From: Armatimonadota bacterium | GTDB taxonomy: Bacteria; Armatimonadota; Fimbriimonadia; Fimbriimonadales; Fimbriimonadaceae | Direction: 5' to 3' | Assembly: GCA_018268335.1 (NCBI GenBank) | Contig: JAFDWT010000026.1 | Span: 1 to 58,515 of the forward strand | Length of the DNA stretch: 58,515 nt | Shown: piece by piece, positions 15,181 through 23,762 of the stretch | How positions within the stretch are numbered: the first letter of the stretch is position 1 | How the letters are laid out: each line of letters starts with the position of its first letter | Program-made: the position numbers and the translations under genes | Notes under the pieces: model-generated | Databases searched by the model: none | What the model saw: the letters and a program-made list of their open reading frames with translations, nothing else | Told to the model about the DNA's origin: nothing

Positions 15181-16709
15181 GGAAGGCAGCTGTGCGTACG
15201 AAGGCGGTCATCTATGCCCGCGTGAGTTCCAAGGAGCAAGAAGCGGAGGGATTCAGCGTCGACGCCCAGGTGCGCCTGCTTCGCGAGTACTCGGCCGAGA
15301 ATGGTCTGGCCGTTGCTCGCGAGTTCACCGAGGCCGAGACTGCCAAGCAGGCAGGCAGGACAGCGTTCGGTGCCATGCTTCGGTTCCTTGAGGCTAACCC
15401 TGGCCATGTCGTCCTTGTGGAGAAGGTGGACCGCCTTTACCGCAACTTCGCGGACTACGTGAAGGTGGACCACATCGGCGTCGAGCTACACTTCGTCAAG
15501 GACGGGATGGTCATCGGCGAGTCTTCGAAGAGCCAAGACAAGTTCATGCACGGGATCCGCGTGCTGATGGCCAAGAACTATGTGGACAACCTCTCGGAGG
15601 AGATCCGCAAGGGTCTCGATGAGAAAGCAGCCCAAGGCATCTATCCGACCCATGCGCCGCTCGGCTACTTGAACTCACTTGAGCCTGGCACCAAAAGGAA
15701 GGTGATCGTCCCAGACCCGGCCAGGGCATCTCTAGTGCGAGACCTGTTCCTTGCCTACGCCGGTGGCGGGCACTCCCTAAGCACTCTCACGAAGCTTGCC
15801 AGGGAGTCTGGGCTGACGTCCAAGAAGGGCCTGCCATTGAACAAGAGCGCCGTGGATCAGCTGCTCCGTCACCCGGCGTACTGCGGAGTGCTCCGGTGGA
15901 ATGGTAAGGAGACGATTGGTGTCCACGAACCGCTAGTCTCGAAGGAGGTCTGGGACGAAGTGCAGCGGGTCCGGGACGGGCGCGGGCCACGCAAGACCGG
16001 CTATGGGACGATGCCTTTCGCCTACCGCGGCCTTGTCCGTTGCAAGTGCGGGAAGGTTATGACGGGCGAGCTCAAGAAGGGCAAGTACGTCTATTACCAT
16101 TGCACTGGCGAGCGAGCGGCCTTGTGCGGCCGCCCTTATGTCGCCGAGGGGAAGATCACTGACGCCTTCGTAGAGCTCTTGAAGCGCCTAAGCGTCCCGC
16201 CAGATATGTTGCCTTGGATCCAGGACGGTTTGCGGGAAGCAGACAAAGACAGGCGTCGGCAACGGGAGTCAGGAGAGAAAACAATCCGCCATGAACTGTC
16301 GAAGATAAAAAACCGGCTGGAGCGCTTGTACCTCGACAAAGTCGAAGGCGAAGTGTCTGAGTCCTTCTACCGTGAGACGCGAACCAAGTGGGAAGCCAGG
16401 ACAACGGAACTGCAACTGCAACTCGCCTCGATCGACCGCGCGGAGCCTGCCGCAGTCGACGGGGCCATGAGAGTTCTCGAACTGGCGTCTACAGCCCATC
16501 TTAAGTTCAAAGAGGCCACTTCAGAGCAGAAGCGGGAACTGCTCCTTTGCCTACTCTCGAACTGCACCTGGGAAGACGGACAACTTACCGTGGAGCTCCA
16601 CGAATTCTTTGATTTGATGCTGGGGTTGGCAGAATCTGTCACCAAGACCGATGCTGGCGAGCAGAGAATCGGGGCGTCGGTCGCCAAAAAAGTGGATTGG
16701 TGGAGATAA
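15177..16709 (+). CDS. Large serine recombinase (second of a coupled pair)
   Basis: 510 aa, starting at the ATG that overlaps the previous stop (ATGA). The catalytic domain has AVIYARVSSKEQ (Ser17), VEKVDRLYRN and VLMAKNYVDNLSEEIRKG. The recombinase domain includes PLGYLNS, SLSTLTKLARESG and LLRHPAYCGVLRW. A zinc ribbon (VRCKCGKVMTG, YYHCTGERAALCGRPYV) has four cysteines, and a coiled coil near residues 370-430 follows. The last codons (TGG TGG AGA TAA) lie inside the 3' end of the tRNA-Ala gene on the other strand. This places the element end and probable attachment site here. Paired serine recombinases in one operon recall CcrA/CcrB. Confidence 0.9.
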   Translation: MRKAAVRTKAVIYARVSSKEQEAEGFSVDAQVRLLREYSAENGLAVAREFTEAETAKQAGRTAFGAMLRFLEANPGHVVLVEKVDRLYRNFADYVKVDHIGVELHFVKDGMVIGESSKSQDKFMHGIRVLMAKNYVDNLSEEIRKGLDEKAAQGIYPTHAPLGYLNSLEPGTKRKVIVPDPARASLVRDLFLAYAGGGHSLSTLTKLARESGLTSKKGLPLNKSAVDQLLRHPAYCGVLRWNGKETIGVHEPLVSKEVWDEVQRVRDGRGPRKTGYGTMPFAYRGLVRCKCGKVMTGELKKGKYVYYHCTGERAALCGRPYVAEGKITDAFVELLKRLSVPPDMLPWIQDGLREADKDRRRQRESGEKTIRHELSKIKNRLERLYLDKVEGEVSESFYRETRTKWEARTTELQLQLASIDRAEPAAVDGAMRVLELASTAHLKFKEATSEQKRELLLCLLSNCTWEDGQLTVELHEFFDLMLGLAESVTKTDAGEQRIGASVAKKVDWWR

Positions 16710-16725
16710 GGGGATTCGAACCCCT
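16698..16725. other. Probable attachment-site half at the tRNA-Ala 3' end
   Basis: The 3' end of the tRNA (T arm to CCA) abuts and overlaps the recombinase gene, the usual geometry of an element integrated into a tRNA gene. I could not find a second copy of this segment by eye between 1 and 16690, so the far end of the element is probably outside the window or diverged. Confidence 0.4.
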
Positions 16726-16773
16726 GACCCCTTCCATGCCATGGAAGTGCTCTACCAACTGAGCTATATCCCC
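16698..16773 (-). tRNA. tRNA-Ala (anticodon GGC)
   Basis: Read on the minus strand it is a complete 76-base cloverleaf with encoded CCA. The acceptor stem is GGGGATA / TATCTCC and contains the G3:U70 pair that marks alanine tRNAs. The D arm is GCTC-AGTTGGTA-GAGC. The anticodon stem CTTCC / GGAAG encloses ATGGCAT, giving anticodon GGC. The T arm is CAGGG-GTTCGAA-TCCCC in outline, with A73. Its 3' 12 bases overlap the end of the serine recombinase gene on the plus strand. Confidence 0.95.
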
Positions 16774-16960
16774 ACGATGAGAGCCCGGCACGAGGCCGGG
16801 AGCACATTTAACCATGTCGGCACTCCCTGGCACAACCTGCATGGGCCGGGTGACCTGCACCTCGCACCTCACTGGCCCGACAGGTTCAGATTGAATCTGG
16901 CGACGAAAAAAATCTTCAAAAAACCCATACGTCCAGACAACTCCTATGATACAATGCCGC

Positions 16961-16978
16961 TGATTTAACCCTAAATCA
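16961..16978 (+). promoter_or_regulatory. Inverted repeat abutting the lacI-type gene start
   Basis: TGATTTA-ACCC-TAAATCA is a perfect 7-bp inverted repeat that ends one base before the ATG at 16979. There is no Shine-Dalgarno in it. TATGAT and TACAAT at 16945-16955 could be -10 elements, making the mRNA short-leadered. The dyad may be an operator for autoregulation or a hairpin occluding the start. Confidence 0.4.
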
Positions 16979-18022
16979 ATGAGAACGACCCTCCGCGACG
17001 TGGCGGCGGCAGCTGGTGTGTCCGCAATGACGGTGTCCAAGGTTCTGCACGGGACCGGGACAAACGTGCGCGTCAGCCAGGAGAAAGCCGACCAGATCCG
17101 CAAGACGGCGTCGGAGCTCCAGTATCAGCCCAACGACTTGGCCCGCAGCCTGCGCAACAAGCGCACCATGACCGTCGGAGTGGTCTTCCGCCAGCTGACC
17201 CGGTTGAACCAGCAGAACCCCTACTTCCCACAACTGCTGAACGGCGTCATGGCGGCGCTCTTTGAGCAGAACTACACCTTGGCGCTGTGTCCCAAGCTGG
17301 CCGACCTCTCCAACAATGGCGCGGTTTCGGACGGCCGGTTCGACGGCATTCTCTGGTGCCGTCCCGACTTCACCGACGAATCGATCCAAGGCCTTTCGCG
17401 CTCCAGTGTCCCAGTGGTGATGATGCACACCCCTGCGGACCTCGTGCCCGGCCTCTCCACTTTTTGCGCGGACAACGAAACAGCAATGCGACGAGTCGTC
17501 CAGCATTTGGTCGGCCTGGGCCATGAGCGTGTCGCATTTGTGATCGACGAGCAAAACGAGGCCGCCGCTGAAGCAAAGGCCAGGTCCGAGGCCTTTTTGG
17601 CAGCCATGAGCGACTTTGGGATGCAGGGTGAGATTTGCGTCTGGAACGACGATGCGACCGGATGCGTCGAGGCCTACGTCGGAACCGACAGACCGCACAC
17701 GGCCATCGCCACCTTTAGCGAGGCGTTTGCAGGGATCATCTTGCGCCGCTGTGTCGATTTAGGCATCCAAGTCCCAGCTGACCTCTCAGTAGTCGGCTTT
17801 GACTCGTCGACATTTTGCGAAACAACACAACCCCGGCTGACCGCCGTTAACCAACCGGTTGAAAAGATGGCCTACGAGGCCACATTGCATCTTTTGAATC
17901 TCATCCAAGCGAACGTCGAGGGACTCCCCAAGGCTTTGCCATCTTCGTCGATCTATGACTGTGGGCTCGATATCAGAAGCTCCACAGCCCCGCCAGCACT
18001 CATCGTAGAGTCAGTCTCATGA
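16979..18022 (+). CDS. LacI-family transcriptional regulator
   Basis: 347 aa. The N-terminal HTH (TLRDVAAAAGVSAMTVSKVL, residues 3-22) and hinge (LQYQPNDLARSLRNKRTMTVG) are followed by a periplasmic-binding-protein-like sensor domain. Its markers are FDGILWCRP, GHERVAFVIDE, TAIATFSEAFAGIILRR and VPADLSVVGFDSS. The effector is probably a sugar, as in most of the family, but no specific residue tells which. The stop overlaps the start of the pseudopilin gene (ATGA), so both are co-translated, an unusual partnership. Its targets are unknown. Confidence 0.92.
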   Translation: MRTTLRDVAAAAGVSAMTVSKVLHGTGTNVRVSQEKADQIRKTASELQYQPNDLARSLRNKRTMTVGVVFRQLTRLNQQNPYFPQLLNGVMAALFEQNYTLALCPKLADLSNNGAVSDGRFDGILWCRPDFTDESIQGLSRSSVPVVMMHTPADLVPGLSTFCADNETAMRRVVQHLVGLGHERVAFVIDEQNEAAAEAKARSEAFLAAMSDFGMQGEICVWNDDATGCVEAYVGTDRPHTAIATFSEAFAGIILRRCVDLGIQVPADLSVVGFDSSTFCETTQPRLTAVNQPVEKMAYEATLHLLNLIQANVEGLPKALPSSSIYDCGLDIRSSTAPPALIVESVS

Positions 18023-18897
18023 ATACTAAACGTGCCTTTACACTCATCGAATTGCTCGTCGTGATCGCAATCATCGCGATCCTCGCGGCAATCCTCTTCC
18101 CCGTCTTTGCCCAAGCCAAGGCTGCAGCAAAGAAAACGACCGACCTGTCCAACACCAAGCAACAGGGCCTCGGCATCATGATGTATGCCGGCGACAACGA
18201 CGACTACTTCCCGCGCTCGGCGTGGACCACCAATGTGAACCTGTGGGGTTGGCAGACGCCGATGAACTGGCGCGACGCCGTCGAACCCTACGTCAAGGGT
18301 GGCACCGTCCGCTATCAAGACGGTTCCAAGTACCGTGACCTGGCTGAGGGCGGCATCTGGAGCACGCCTTCCAAGCCGACCGGCCGCGGCGTCTATGCCG
18401 CCAACAACAACCTGATGCCGTCCATGTGCCAGTGGGACAACGCGGCGAGCAACAGTCGTTGCGACCAGAACGGCGACGGAACCCCGACCGGCAACGCTCC
18501 GTTCCCGTCGGTCAACACGTCGCAGCTCGATGCTCCCGCCCAGATCTCCGCGACCTGGACGATCGGCATCAATCCGGACTGGAACGCCTCGGGCGACGTG
18601 GCCGACTCCAGCTGGTGGTGGTGGGGTGGCGCCCAGTGGCCGCCCGTCTTCACGGGCCCGACCTCGGGCGAAAAGTGGGACGTCGACGGTAAGGACTGGC
18701 CGACTTGGGCCATGCCGCGCTATCGCTACACCAGCAGCCTGAACTCCTCCTTCGGCGACGGCCATGCCAAGGCCGTCAAGAAAGGCCAGTTCAACTGGTG
18801 CCAATACGTGTATGTCAAGGGTCTTTCCACTAACTGGAACGACAACTGGGACTGGATCTTCAGCCCGGGCAACCCCTGCGCCGCCTTTGCACGCTAA
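18019..18897 (+). CDS. Prepilin-type (type II secretion/pseudopilin-like) protein, DUF1559-like
   Basis: 292 aa. A short basic leader MNTKRAF precedes TLIELLVVIAIIAILAAILF, the prepilin cleavage/methylation signal. The mature N-terminal helix continues with PVFAQAKAAAKKTTDLSNTKQQGLGIMMYAGDNDDYFP. The C-terminus has SLNSSFGDGHAKAV, the H-x-DG-like motif of the many paralogous secreted proteins in Armatimonadota and Planctomycetes. Trp-rich blocks lie between. Such proteins are processed by prepilin peptidase and exported; their role is unclear. It is coupled to the LacI regulator upstream and to a lipoprotein gene downstream (TAATG). Confidence 0.88.
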   Translation: MNTKRAFTLIELLVVIAIIAILAAILFPVFAQAKAAAKKTTDLSNTKQQGLGIMMYAGDNDDYFPRSAWTTNVNLWGWQTPMNWRDAVEPYVKGGTVRYQDGSKYRDLAEGGIWSTPSKPTGRGVYAANNNLMPSMCQWDNAASNSRCDQNGDGTPTGNAPFPSVNTSQLDAPAQISATWTIGINPDWNASGDVADSSWWWWGGAQWPPVFTGPTSGEKWDVDGKDWPTWAMPRYRYTSSLNSSFGDGHAKAVKKGQFNWCQYVYVKGLSTNWNDNWDWIFSPGNPCAAFAR

Positions 18898-19169
18898 TGG
18901 ACACTCGAACCGCCCTTGGGCTCGTCTTGGGCGCCTGCCTGCTAGGAGTCACCGCTTGCGGTGACTCCGAAGGGCCGGGTGACCTGGAGGCCGCCAAGAA
19001 GGCTTCGGCCAAGGCGCCGAAGTCGGCCGACCAACTGTCGCCCGAGATGCCAGCCGAAGCCAAATCGTCGGCGACCGCCGCGATGGGGCAGGCTCAGGCC
19101 ATGCAAAACCAAGCCGGCGACCCTGCCCGCGTCCGCGCGATGCAGGAAATGCAAAAGCAACGCAAGTGA
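18897..19169 (+). CDS. Small lipoprotein
   Basis: 90 aa. The signal peptide ends in LLGVTAC (lipidated Cys at 21), then a Ala/Lys/Gln-rich unstructured tail with AMGQAQAMQNQAG. It starts within the stop of the pseudopilin gene. No domain is recognised. It belongs to the 16979-19636 operon. Confidence 0.65.
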   Translation: MDTRTALGLVLGACLLGVTACGDSEGPGDLEAAKKASAKAPKSADQLSPEMPAEAKSSATAAMGQAQAMQNQAGDPARVRAMQEMQKQRK

Positions 19170-19231
19170 GAACAGCCTGCGGGCCTGGGAGCCACCGCAA
19201 GGGGATCCCAGGCCTACGGCATACTGCCAAC

Positions 19232-19636
19232 ATGAAAATCTCCGTCCTTTGTGCTGTCGCGACCGCGTTGCTCCTGTGTGGATGCAATGGCGCGGCCAAT
19301 GAAGAGGCTCCTGAGCCCAAGAAGCCAGTGGTCCTGTTTGAGGGCTCCATCGACAAGGCGATGGTCGGAACCTGGAAGGCGGAGGGCGTGGACCAGACCT
19401 ACAAGTTTTTTGAGGACGGCACCTTCACGATGGACCAGACCATCAGGGTCCCTAAGGGCGACCCGATGACGACGCACACCAAGGGCGAATGGCGTCATAA
19501 CGGCGACAAGGTCGTCATCAAAGACGCCCAGAAGAACATCGTGCCTTACGCTTGCAAGTTGGATGGCGACAAAATGGAGCTCTCGCTGACGGGCTCGCTG
19601 AAAGTCACCACTAAGTTGAAAAAGTCCACTGACTGA
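19232..19636 (+). CDS. Small lipoprotein with lipocalin-like repeat pattern
   Basis: 134 aa from the ATG that begins the signal peptide (MKISVLCAVATALLLCGC, lipobox LLCGC). The mature part has the strand-rich pattern MVGTWKAEGVDQTYKFFEDG, GEWRHNGDKVVI and LDGDKMELSLTGSLK. That pattern is common in lipocalin-like secreted proteins of unknown role. A longer frame upstream has no start-site support. Its stop codon lies inside a hairpin shared with the convergent SDR gene. Confidence 0.65.
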   Translation: MKISVLCAVATALLLCGCNGAANEEAPEPKKPVVLFEGSIDKAMVGTWKAEGVDQTYKFFEDGTFTMDQTIRVPKGDPMTTHTKGEWRHNGDKVVIKDAQKNIVPYACKLDGDKMELSLTGSLKVTTKLKKSTD

Positions 19637-19650
19637 CCTTTTGGTCAGTC
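19631..19650. terminator. Hairpin between convergent genes
   Basis: GACTGACC-TTTT-GGTCAGTC is a perfect 8-bp stem with a 4-base loop. The stop codons of the genes on both strands (19634-19636 and 19645-19647) fall within the stem. No T tract follows on either side, so if it terminates transcription it would be a weak or factor-assisted bidirectional signal. Confidence 0.45.
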
Positions 19651-20409
19651 TTGCTCGGGCATCAAGCGAGTGTAATCGACGTCGCTGTTGCTCCAGCCAC
19701 CATCAATTTGCAGCACTTGTCCGGTCATGTAGGGAATCCGTCCTTCGACCAGCGAGACCACGGCCCTGGCGACCTCTTCAGCTTCGGCGACCCGGCGGAT
19801 GGGGAGCCGGTGCTCGACCATCTTTAGCCTCTCACCAACAAGCGAGTTGCGACTCATCTCGGTGAAAGTGAAACCAGGTGCGACGGCATTGACATAGATG
19901 CCGTGCTGCCCGAGTTCGACCGCGCAATTGCGCGTGAACGCCTCGATGGCCGCCTTACTGGCGGCATAGGCCGAGCGGTTATAACCGCCGATCTTGGCAT
20001 GGCCGGAGGAAATGTTGACGATGTGGCCGCCAACACCCGCCTCCACCCACCTCGTCGCCAAGATGCGGCTTCCCGCGAAAACGCCGCCTAGATTAGTGTC
20101 CACCACTTGGTGGAATGATTCCGGTGGCGTCTCCAGAACGCTCGACCGGTGGATCACACCGGCGTTGTTGACGATCGCCTGCGGAAGACCAATGTGCCCG
20201 ACCACCTCGCCGATCACGCCGTCCATCGCCGCATAGTCGGACACATCTACTTGCCAGGCACGAGAACCAGGTATTGACAAAGACCCCTGTCGGACTGATT
20301 CGCCGTCGATGTCCAACAGGGCGGCCTGCCAACCGGCCGCGCCAAAGCAGCGGGCGATGGCCAGACCGATGCCCTTGGCGGCGCCAGTCACGACGACGAC
20401 TTGTTCCAC
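19645..20409 (-). CDS. Short-chain dehydrogenase/reductase
   Basis: 254 aa, the classical SDR length. TGAAKGIG (residues 8-15) is the NAD(P)-binding glycine motif, LLDIDGE with Asp after strand 2 suggests NAD preference, and NNAG follows at ~80. The catalytic triad is Ser (NISSGHAKIGGYNRSAYAASK), Tyr and Lys. The C-terminal MTGQVLQIDGGWSNSD is the usual SDR ending. The substrate is not evident. It is a single-gene unit convergent with the lipoprotein operon. Confidence 0.9.
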   Translation of the reverse strand: MEQVVVVTGAAKGIGLAIARCFGAAGWQAALLDIDGESVRQGSLSIPGSRAWQVDVSDYAAMDGVIGEVVGHIGLPQAIVNNAGVIHRSSVLETPPESFHQVVDTNLGGVFAGSRILATRWVEAGVGGHIVNISSGHAKIGGYNRSAYAASKAAIEAFTRNCAVELGQHGIYVNAVAPGFTFTEMSRNSLVGERLKMVEHRLPIRRVAEAEEVARAVVSLVEGRIPYMTGQVLQIDGGWSNSDVDYTRLMPEQD

Positions 20410-20470
20410 CCGCCCATTATGCGGGGCAAAACGATTGAACGATTGCCACGTCTAGGTGCACAGAGGGTTG

Positions 20471-22774
20471 ATGATGAATGTGATTAGCACTACGGTTGCT
20501 CTGTTGAGCCTGGCGCAGGCCACCACGAAGCCAGCGAACTGCGGCGAGATGACCAGCTTGGCGACCGACGGGCGGGCCGCCTTTTCTATGCCTCTCAAAA
20601 ACACAAAGGTCGACGCCGAAGTCACCGGGATCGGGGCCAGGGTCGTCGTCACCCAGACGTTCCAGAACACCTCCAAGACTCCTCTGGAAGCGGTCTACAC
20701 CTTCCCCTTGCCCGCCAACGCCGCTGTCGACCGACTCCGCGCCGACGTCGGCGGACGGGTCATCGAAGGAGAAATCCGCAAGAAGGAAGAGGCCCGGGCG
20801 ATCTATAACCATGCCCGCGCCAACGGCCAGGTCGCCGCTTTGCTCGACCAAGAGAGGCCCAACATCTTCACCCAGTCCATCGCCAACATCATGCCGGGCG
20901 CCGAGGTCAAGGTCGAGATCAGCTATGTCCAGACCCTGAAATACGAGGACGGCGAGTACGAATTCAATTTCCCTATGGTCGTCGGCCCGCGCAACACCAT
21001 GGCGGCACCGGACCCCGGGGCCATAGCGCCGCCGACGTTGGCGCCAGGAGTCCGCTCGGGTGCCGACGTGCAATTGCACATGACGATCGACGCCGGGGCT
21101 CCCGTCGTCTCGTTCCGGCCGATGCTCCACCAAGTCCGAGCGCAGCGGTCGGGAGACAGGTTGGTGGTCGACCTGGCCAAGGCCAACGAGATCCCCAACC
21201 GGGACTTCATCTTCCGCTATAGCGTGGCCGGTAGCCAGGTGAAGGAGTCGTTCCTCACCCATGCTGACGAGAACGGCGGCACGTTCGCTGTGCTGCTAAC
21301 GCCACCCAAGCCGGACGCCACCATCCGCGCTGGCCTGCGAGAAATCTACTTCGTCATGGACCAGAGCGGCAGCCAGGAAGGCTTCCCGCTCGAGAAATCC
21401 AAGGAGCTGACGCTGGCCATGATCGACCAGCTGCGCTCGGACGACACCTTCAATGTTGCGACTTTCACGACGACGAACAACACGTTGTGGCCCGAGGCGG
21501 TGCCAGCCGACTCCGCCCACATTGCCGAGGCCAAACGGTTCGTCAAGGGGCTGCAAGCCAACGGCGGCACTAACATCTTGGGCGTCGTCAACCTGGTCAA
21601 CAGCCTGGGAGTGGCACGGGGTCGTGACCGCATCGTCCTACTTAACACCGACGGCTACGTCGGCGACGAGTTCGAAATTCTCCAGGAGGTGCGCAAGGCG
21701 CAGACTTCTCGGTGGTTCACATTCGGCATCGGCAACTCGGTGAACCAGTTCTTGATCGACGCGATGGCCGCCGAAGGGCGGGGCGGTTCGGAGGTCGTCA
21801 CTTTGGCCGAGACCGCCGACCGGGCGGTCACCCGCCTGGCCAAGCGGCTGCGGACGCCGGTTCTCACCGACGTGCAACTCAGCGTCGACGGCGTGCAAGT
21901 GCAAATGGCGGGCGACGCTGTCAACGACGTCTATGCCGACCAGCCCGTCGTCGCGTATGGACGTTACTTGCGGCCGGGTCGGGGCAAGGTCGTCCTGACG
22001 GGCAAACTCGGTGGCCAGCCCTACCGCCGCGAGTGGGACGCCGACTTCCCAGCTCGAGGCAACGCCGGTTCGGCGATCTCCTCGCTCTGGGCCAGGCAAC
22101 GGGTTGACCACCTGCTGCGCCAGAGCTGGACGGCTGCCCGTGGTGGCAAGACAGAAGAAGCGGCGGCCATCGAGCGGCAAGTCACCGACGTGGCCTTACG
22201 GCACCACATCATGTCGCCGTTCACCTCGTTTGTCGCAGTGGAGCCGCGAGTGGTGAACGTCGGCGGTAAGCAGCGCCAAGTCCGAGTGCCAGTCGACATG
22301 GCCGATGGCGTGGACATGGGTGGTAGGTCGTCCGACAGAAAGTCAATGAATGGGTTGGCACTTGCACCGGCAGGAACACAGAACGGCGCCACATATGGAC
22401 TAATCCAAGGTCTTGCAAGAGGCGGTACTGGCGGCGGAGGATTCGGTGCGGGTGGCGGTGGCAAAGCGGCTGCAAAACCGGCATCAACTGTGGCGACTGT
22501 AAATGCAGGCGTAGCCCTTTCCGATCTCGCCGCGGCTCCGGCCAAACCTTTCGAAAAGGCAGCCAAGAGCCTGCGTGAAAAGAAGGGCAAGTTGGAAGTC
22601 AGCATCAGACTGGCCGACCTGAAAGACGAGACGCTAGCCAAATTGAAAAAGGCCGGGTTCAAGCTCGACGAAAAAGACAAGGCTCTTCCAGTCGTCTACG
22701 GCACTCTTGACGCCAAAGACCTTGCAGCGCTGTGCAAGCTCGTCGAGGTGCTAGCCGTCGATCCGATTGAGTGA
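20471..22774 (+). CDS. VIT and von Willebrand factor A domain protein
   Basis: 767 aa from the first of two adjacent ATGs behind AGAGGG; a GTG 15 bases earlier is possible. A signal peptide (VISTTVALLSLAQA) is followed by a VIT domain (VVVTQTFQNTSKTPLEAVYTF, EGEIRKKEEARAIYNHA, IANIMPGAEVKVEISYVQ). A vWA domain has MIDAS residues DQSGS and later TDG. C-terminal Gly-rich and Lys-rich segments end in a short helical region. Bacterial VIT-vWA proteins are secreted or envelope proteins of ill-defined adhesive or sensing roles. The Gly-rich linker (GGTGGGGFGAGGGG) is low complexity. Confidence 0.9.
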   Translation: MMNVISTTVALLSLAQATTKPANCGEMTSLATDGRAAFSMPLKNTKVDAEVTGIGARVVVTQTFQNTSKTPLEAVYTFPLPANAAVDRLRADVGGRVIEGEIRKKEEARAIYNHARANGQVAALLDQERPNIFTQSIANIMPGAEVKVEISYVQTLKYEDGEYEFNFPMVVGPRNTMAAPDPGAIAPPTLAPGVRSGADVQLHMTIDAGAPVVSFRPMLHQVRAQRSGDRLVVDLAKANEIPNRDFIFRYSVAGSQVKESFLTHADENGGTFAVLLTPPKPDATIRAGLREIYFVMDQSGSQEGFPLEKSKELTLAMIDQLRSDDTFNVATFTTTNNTLWPEAVPADSAHIAEAKRFVKGLQANGGTNILGVVNLVNSLGVARGRDRIVLLNTDGYVGDEFEILQEVRKAQTSRWFTFGIGNSVNQFLIDAMAAEGRGGSEVVTLAETADRAVTRLAKRLRTPVLTDVQLSVDGVQVQMAGDAVNDVYADQPVVAYGRYLRPGRGKVVLTGKLGGQPYRREWDADFPARGNAGSAISSLWARQRVDHLLRQSWTAARGGKTEEAAAIERQVTDVALRHHIMSPFTSFVAVEPRVVNVGGKQRQVRVPVDMADGVDMGGRSSDRKSMNGLALAPAGTQNGATYGLIQGLARGGTGGGGFGAGGGGKAAAKPASTVATVNAGVALSDLAAAPAKPFEKAAKSLREKKGKLEVSIRLADLKDETLAKLKKAGFKLDEKDKALPVVYGTLDAKDLAALCKLVEVLAVDPIE

Positions 22775-22784
22775 GGAATGGTTA

Positions 22785-22875
22785 TCGGGTATCGGGTCTC
22801 GGGGTGGAGAGGATGACATCCGGAGCATCTCCTCGGGAAGAGGTAACAAGCCGAGTTCCGGTACCCGATACCCGA
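22785..22875. repeat. Intergenic inverted repeat (TCGGGTATCGGGT arms)
   Basis: TCGGGTATCGGGT at 22785-22797 and its exact complement ACCCGATACCCGA at 22863-22875 form a 13-bp perfect stem; imperfect pairing extends it (CTCGGGG / CCCCAAA). The 65 bases between include GAGGATGACATCC. It lies just after the VIT/vWA gene and before the nuclease gene. It could be a REP/MITE-like element or a large terminator; no T tract is present. Confidence 0.5.
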
Positions 22876-22949
22876 ACCCCAAACCCCGTACCCCGACTCC
22901 TGAGGACTGAGGACCGACGACGAATCAAAAACCAGGTCAAATAGGAAGG

Positions 22950-23762
22950 ATGAAAGCCCGCGTCCTGCTTCTGGCCCTTGTCGCGCCCAGTTGTGCCTTC
23001 GCATGGCATGACACCGGCCACCGCGTGGTTGGCGAGATTGCTTGGCGCAGCCTTACCAGCAAGGAACAGACGCAAGTCACAGCCATCCTGACAACCCTCG
23101 GTGTCCGCTACCAAAGCTTGCCCAACGCCTGTGTCCTCCCCGACGACATCAAGCGGTTCACAGATGCTGTGACCGGATTCAAGCAAGACCACTCGATGGA
23201 CAACTGGCACTACAAGGACAAGTCGGTCACGCCAGGACACCCGACCCCGGCCAACGACGACGGCCAATTGATGAAGAAGCTGCCAGAGCTCATCGACAGC
23301 TTGACCCGCGACCATGGGGCCACCAAAGAAGTCGCCTTCAAGCTAGCCATGCTCGGCCACTTGGTCGGTGACTGCCATATGCCGCTGCACACCAGCGCCA
23401 TGTGGCTGCCGCAGACCGGCAAGTTCGACCGGGGCGGCAACGACTACAAGCTCCAGGACAGCCGTCACAACTTGCACCTCTTCTGGGACGCCCTGCCGAC
23501 TGGCAATGTCGACACTCTCGTCGACAAGATCATGCGCGACCACCCAGCCACCTCGTATTCGCACCGCCGCCTGACCATCGGGCCGGAGGTCTGGGCCGAC
23601 GAAAGCTGGAAGATCAGCCGCGACTTCGTCTACACGACCCCACAAGGTCAAGAGCCAAGCAAGGAATACACCGACAAAGCCCTCCGCATCGCCTACGACC
23701 GTCTGGCGCTCGCCGGCTACCGCCTAGCCGAGGTCATCAAGACGATCCTTAAGGGTCGCTGA
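22950..23762 (+). CDS. Secreted S1/P1-type nuclease
   Basis: 270 aa. A signal peptide ending in CAFA exposes mature Trp1 (WHDTGHRVVGEIAW); in this family the N-terminal Trp and nearby His ligate zinc. Further zinc-site residues are seen in DNWHYKD, HLVGDCHMPLH, DRGGNDYKL and NLHLFWDA. S1/P1 nucleases degrade single-stranded nucleic acids and 3'-nucleotides outside the cytoplasm, probably here for phosphate or nucleoside scavenging. Its end overlaps the convergent rmuC gene by 14 bases. Confidence 0.93.
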   Translation: MKARVLLLALVAPSCAFAWHDTGHRVVGEIAWRSLTSKEQTQVTAILTTLGVRYQSLPNACVLPDDIKRFTDAVTGFKQDHSMDNWHYKDKSVTPGHPTPANDDGQLMKKLPELIDSLTRDHGATKEVAFKLAMLGHLVGDCHMPLHTSAMWLPQTGKFDRGGNDYKLQDSRHNLHLFWDALPTGNVDTLVDKIMRDHPATSYSHRRLTIGPEVWADESWKISRDFVYTTPQGQEPSKEYTDKALRIAYDRLALAGYRLAEVIKTILKGR

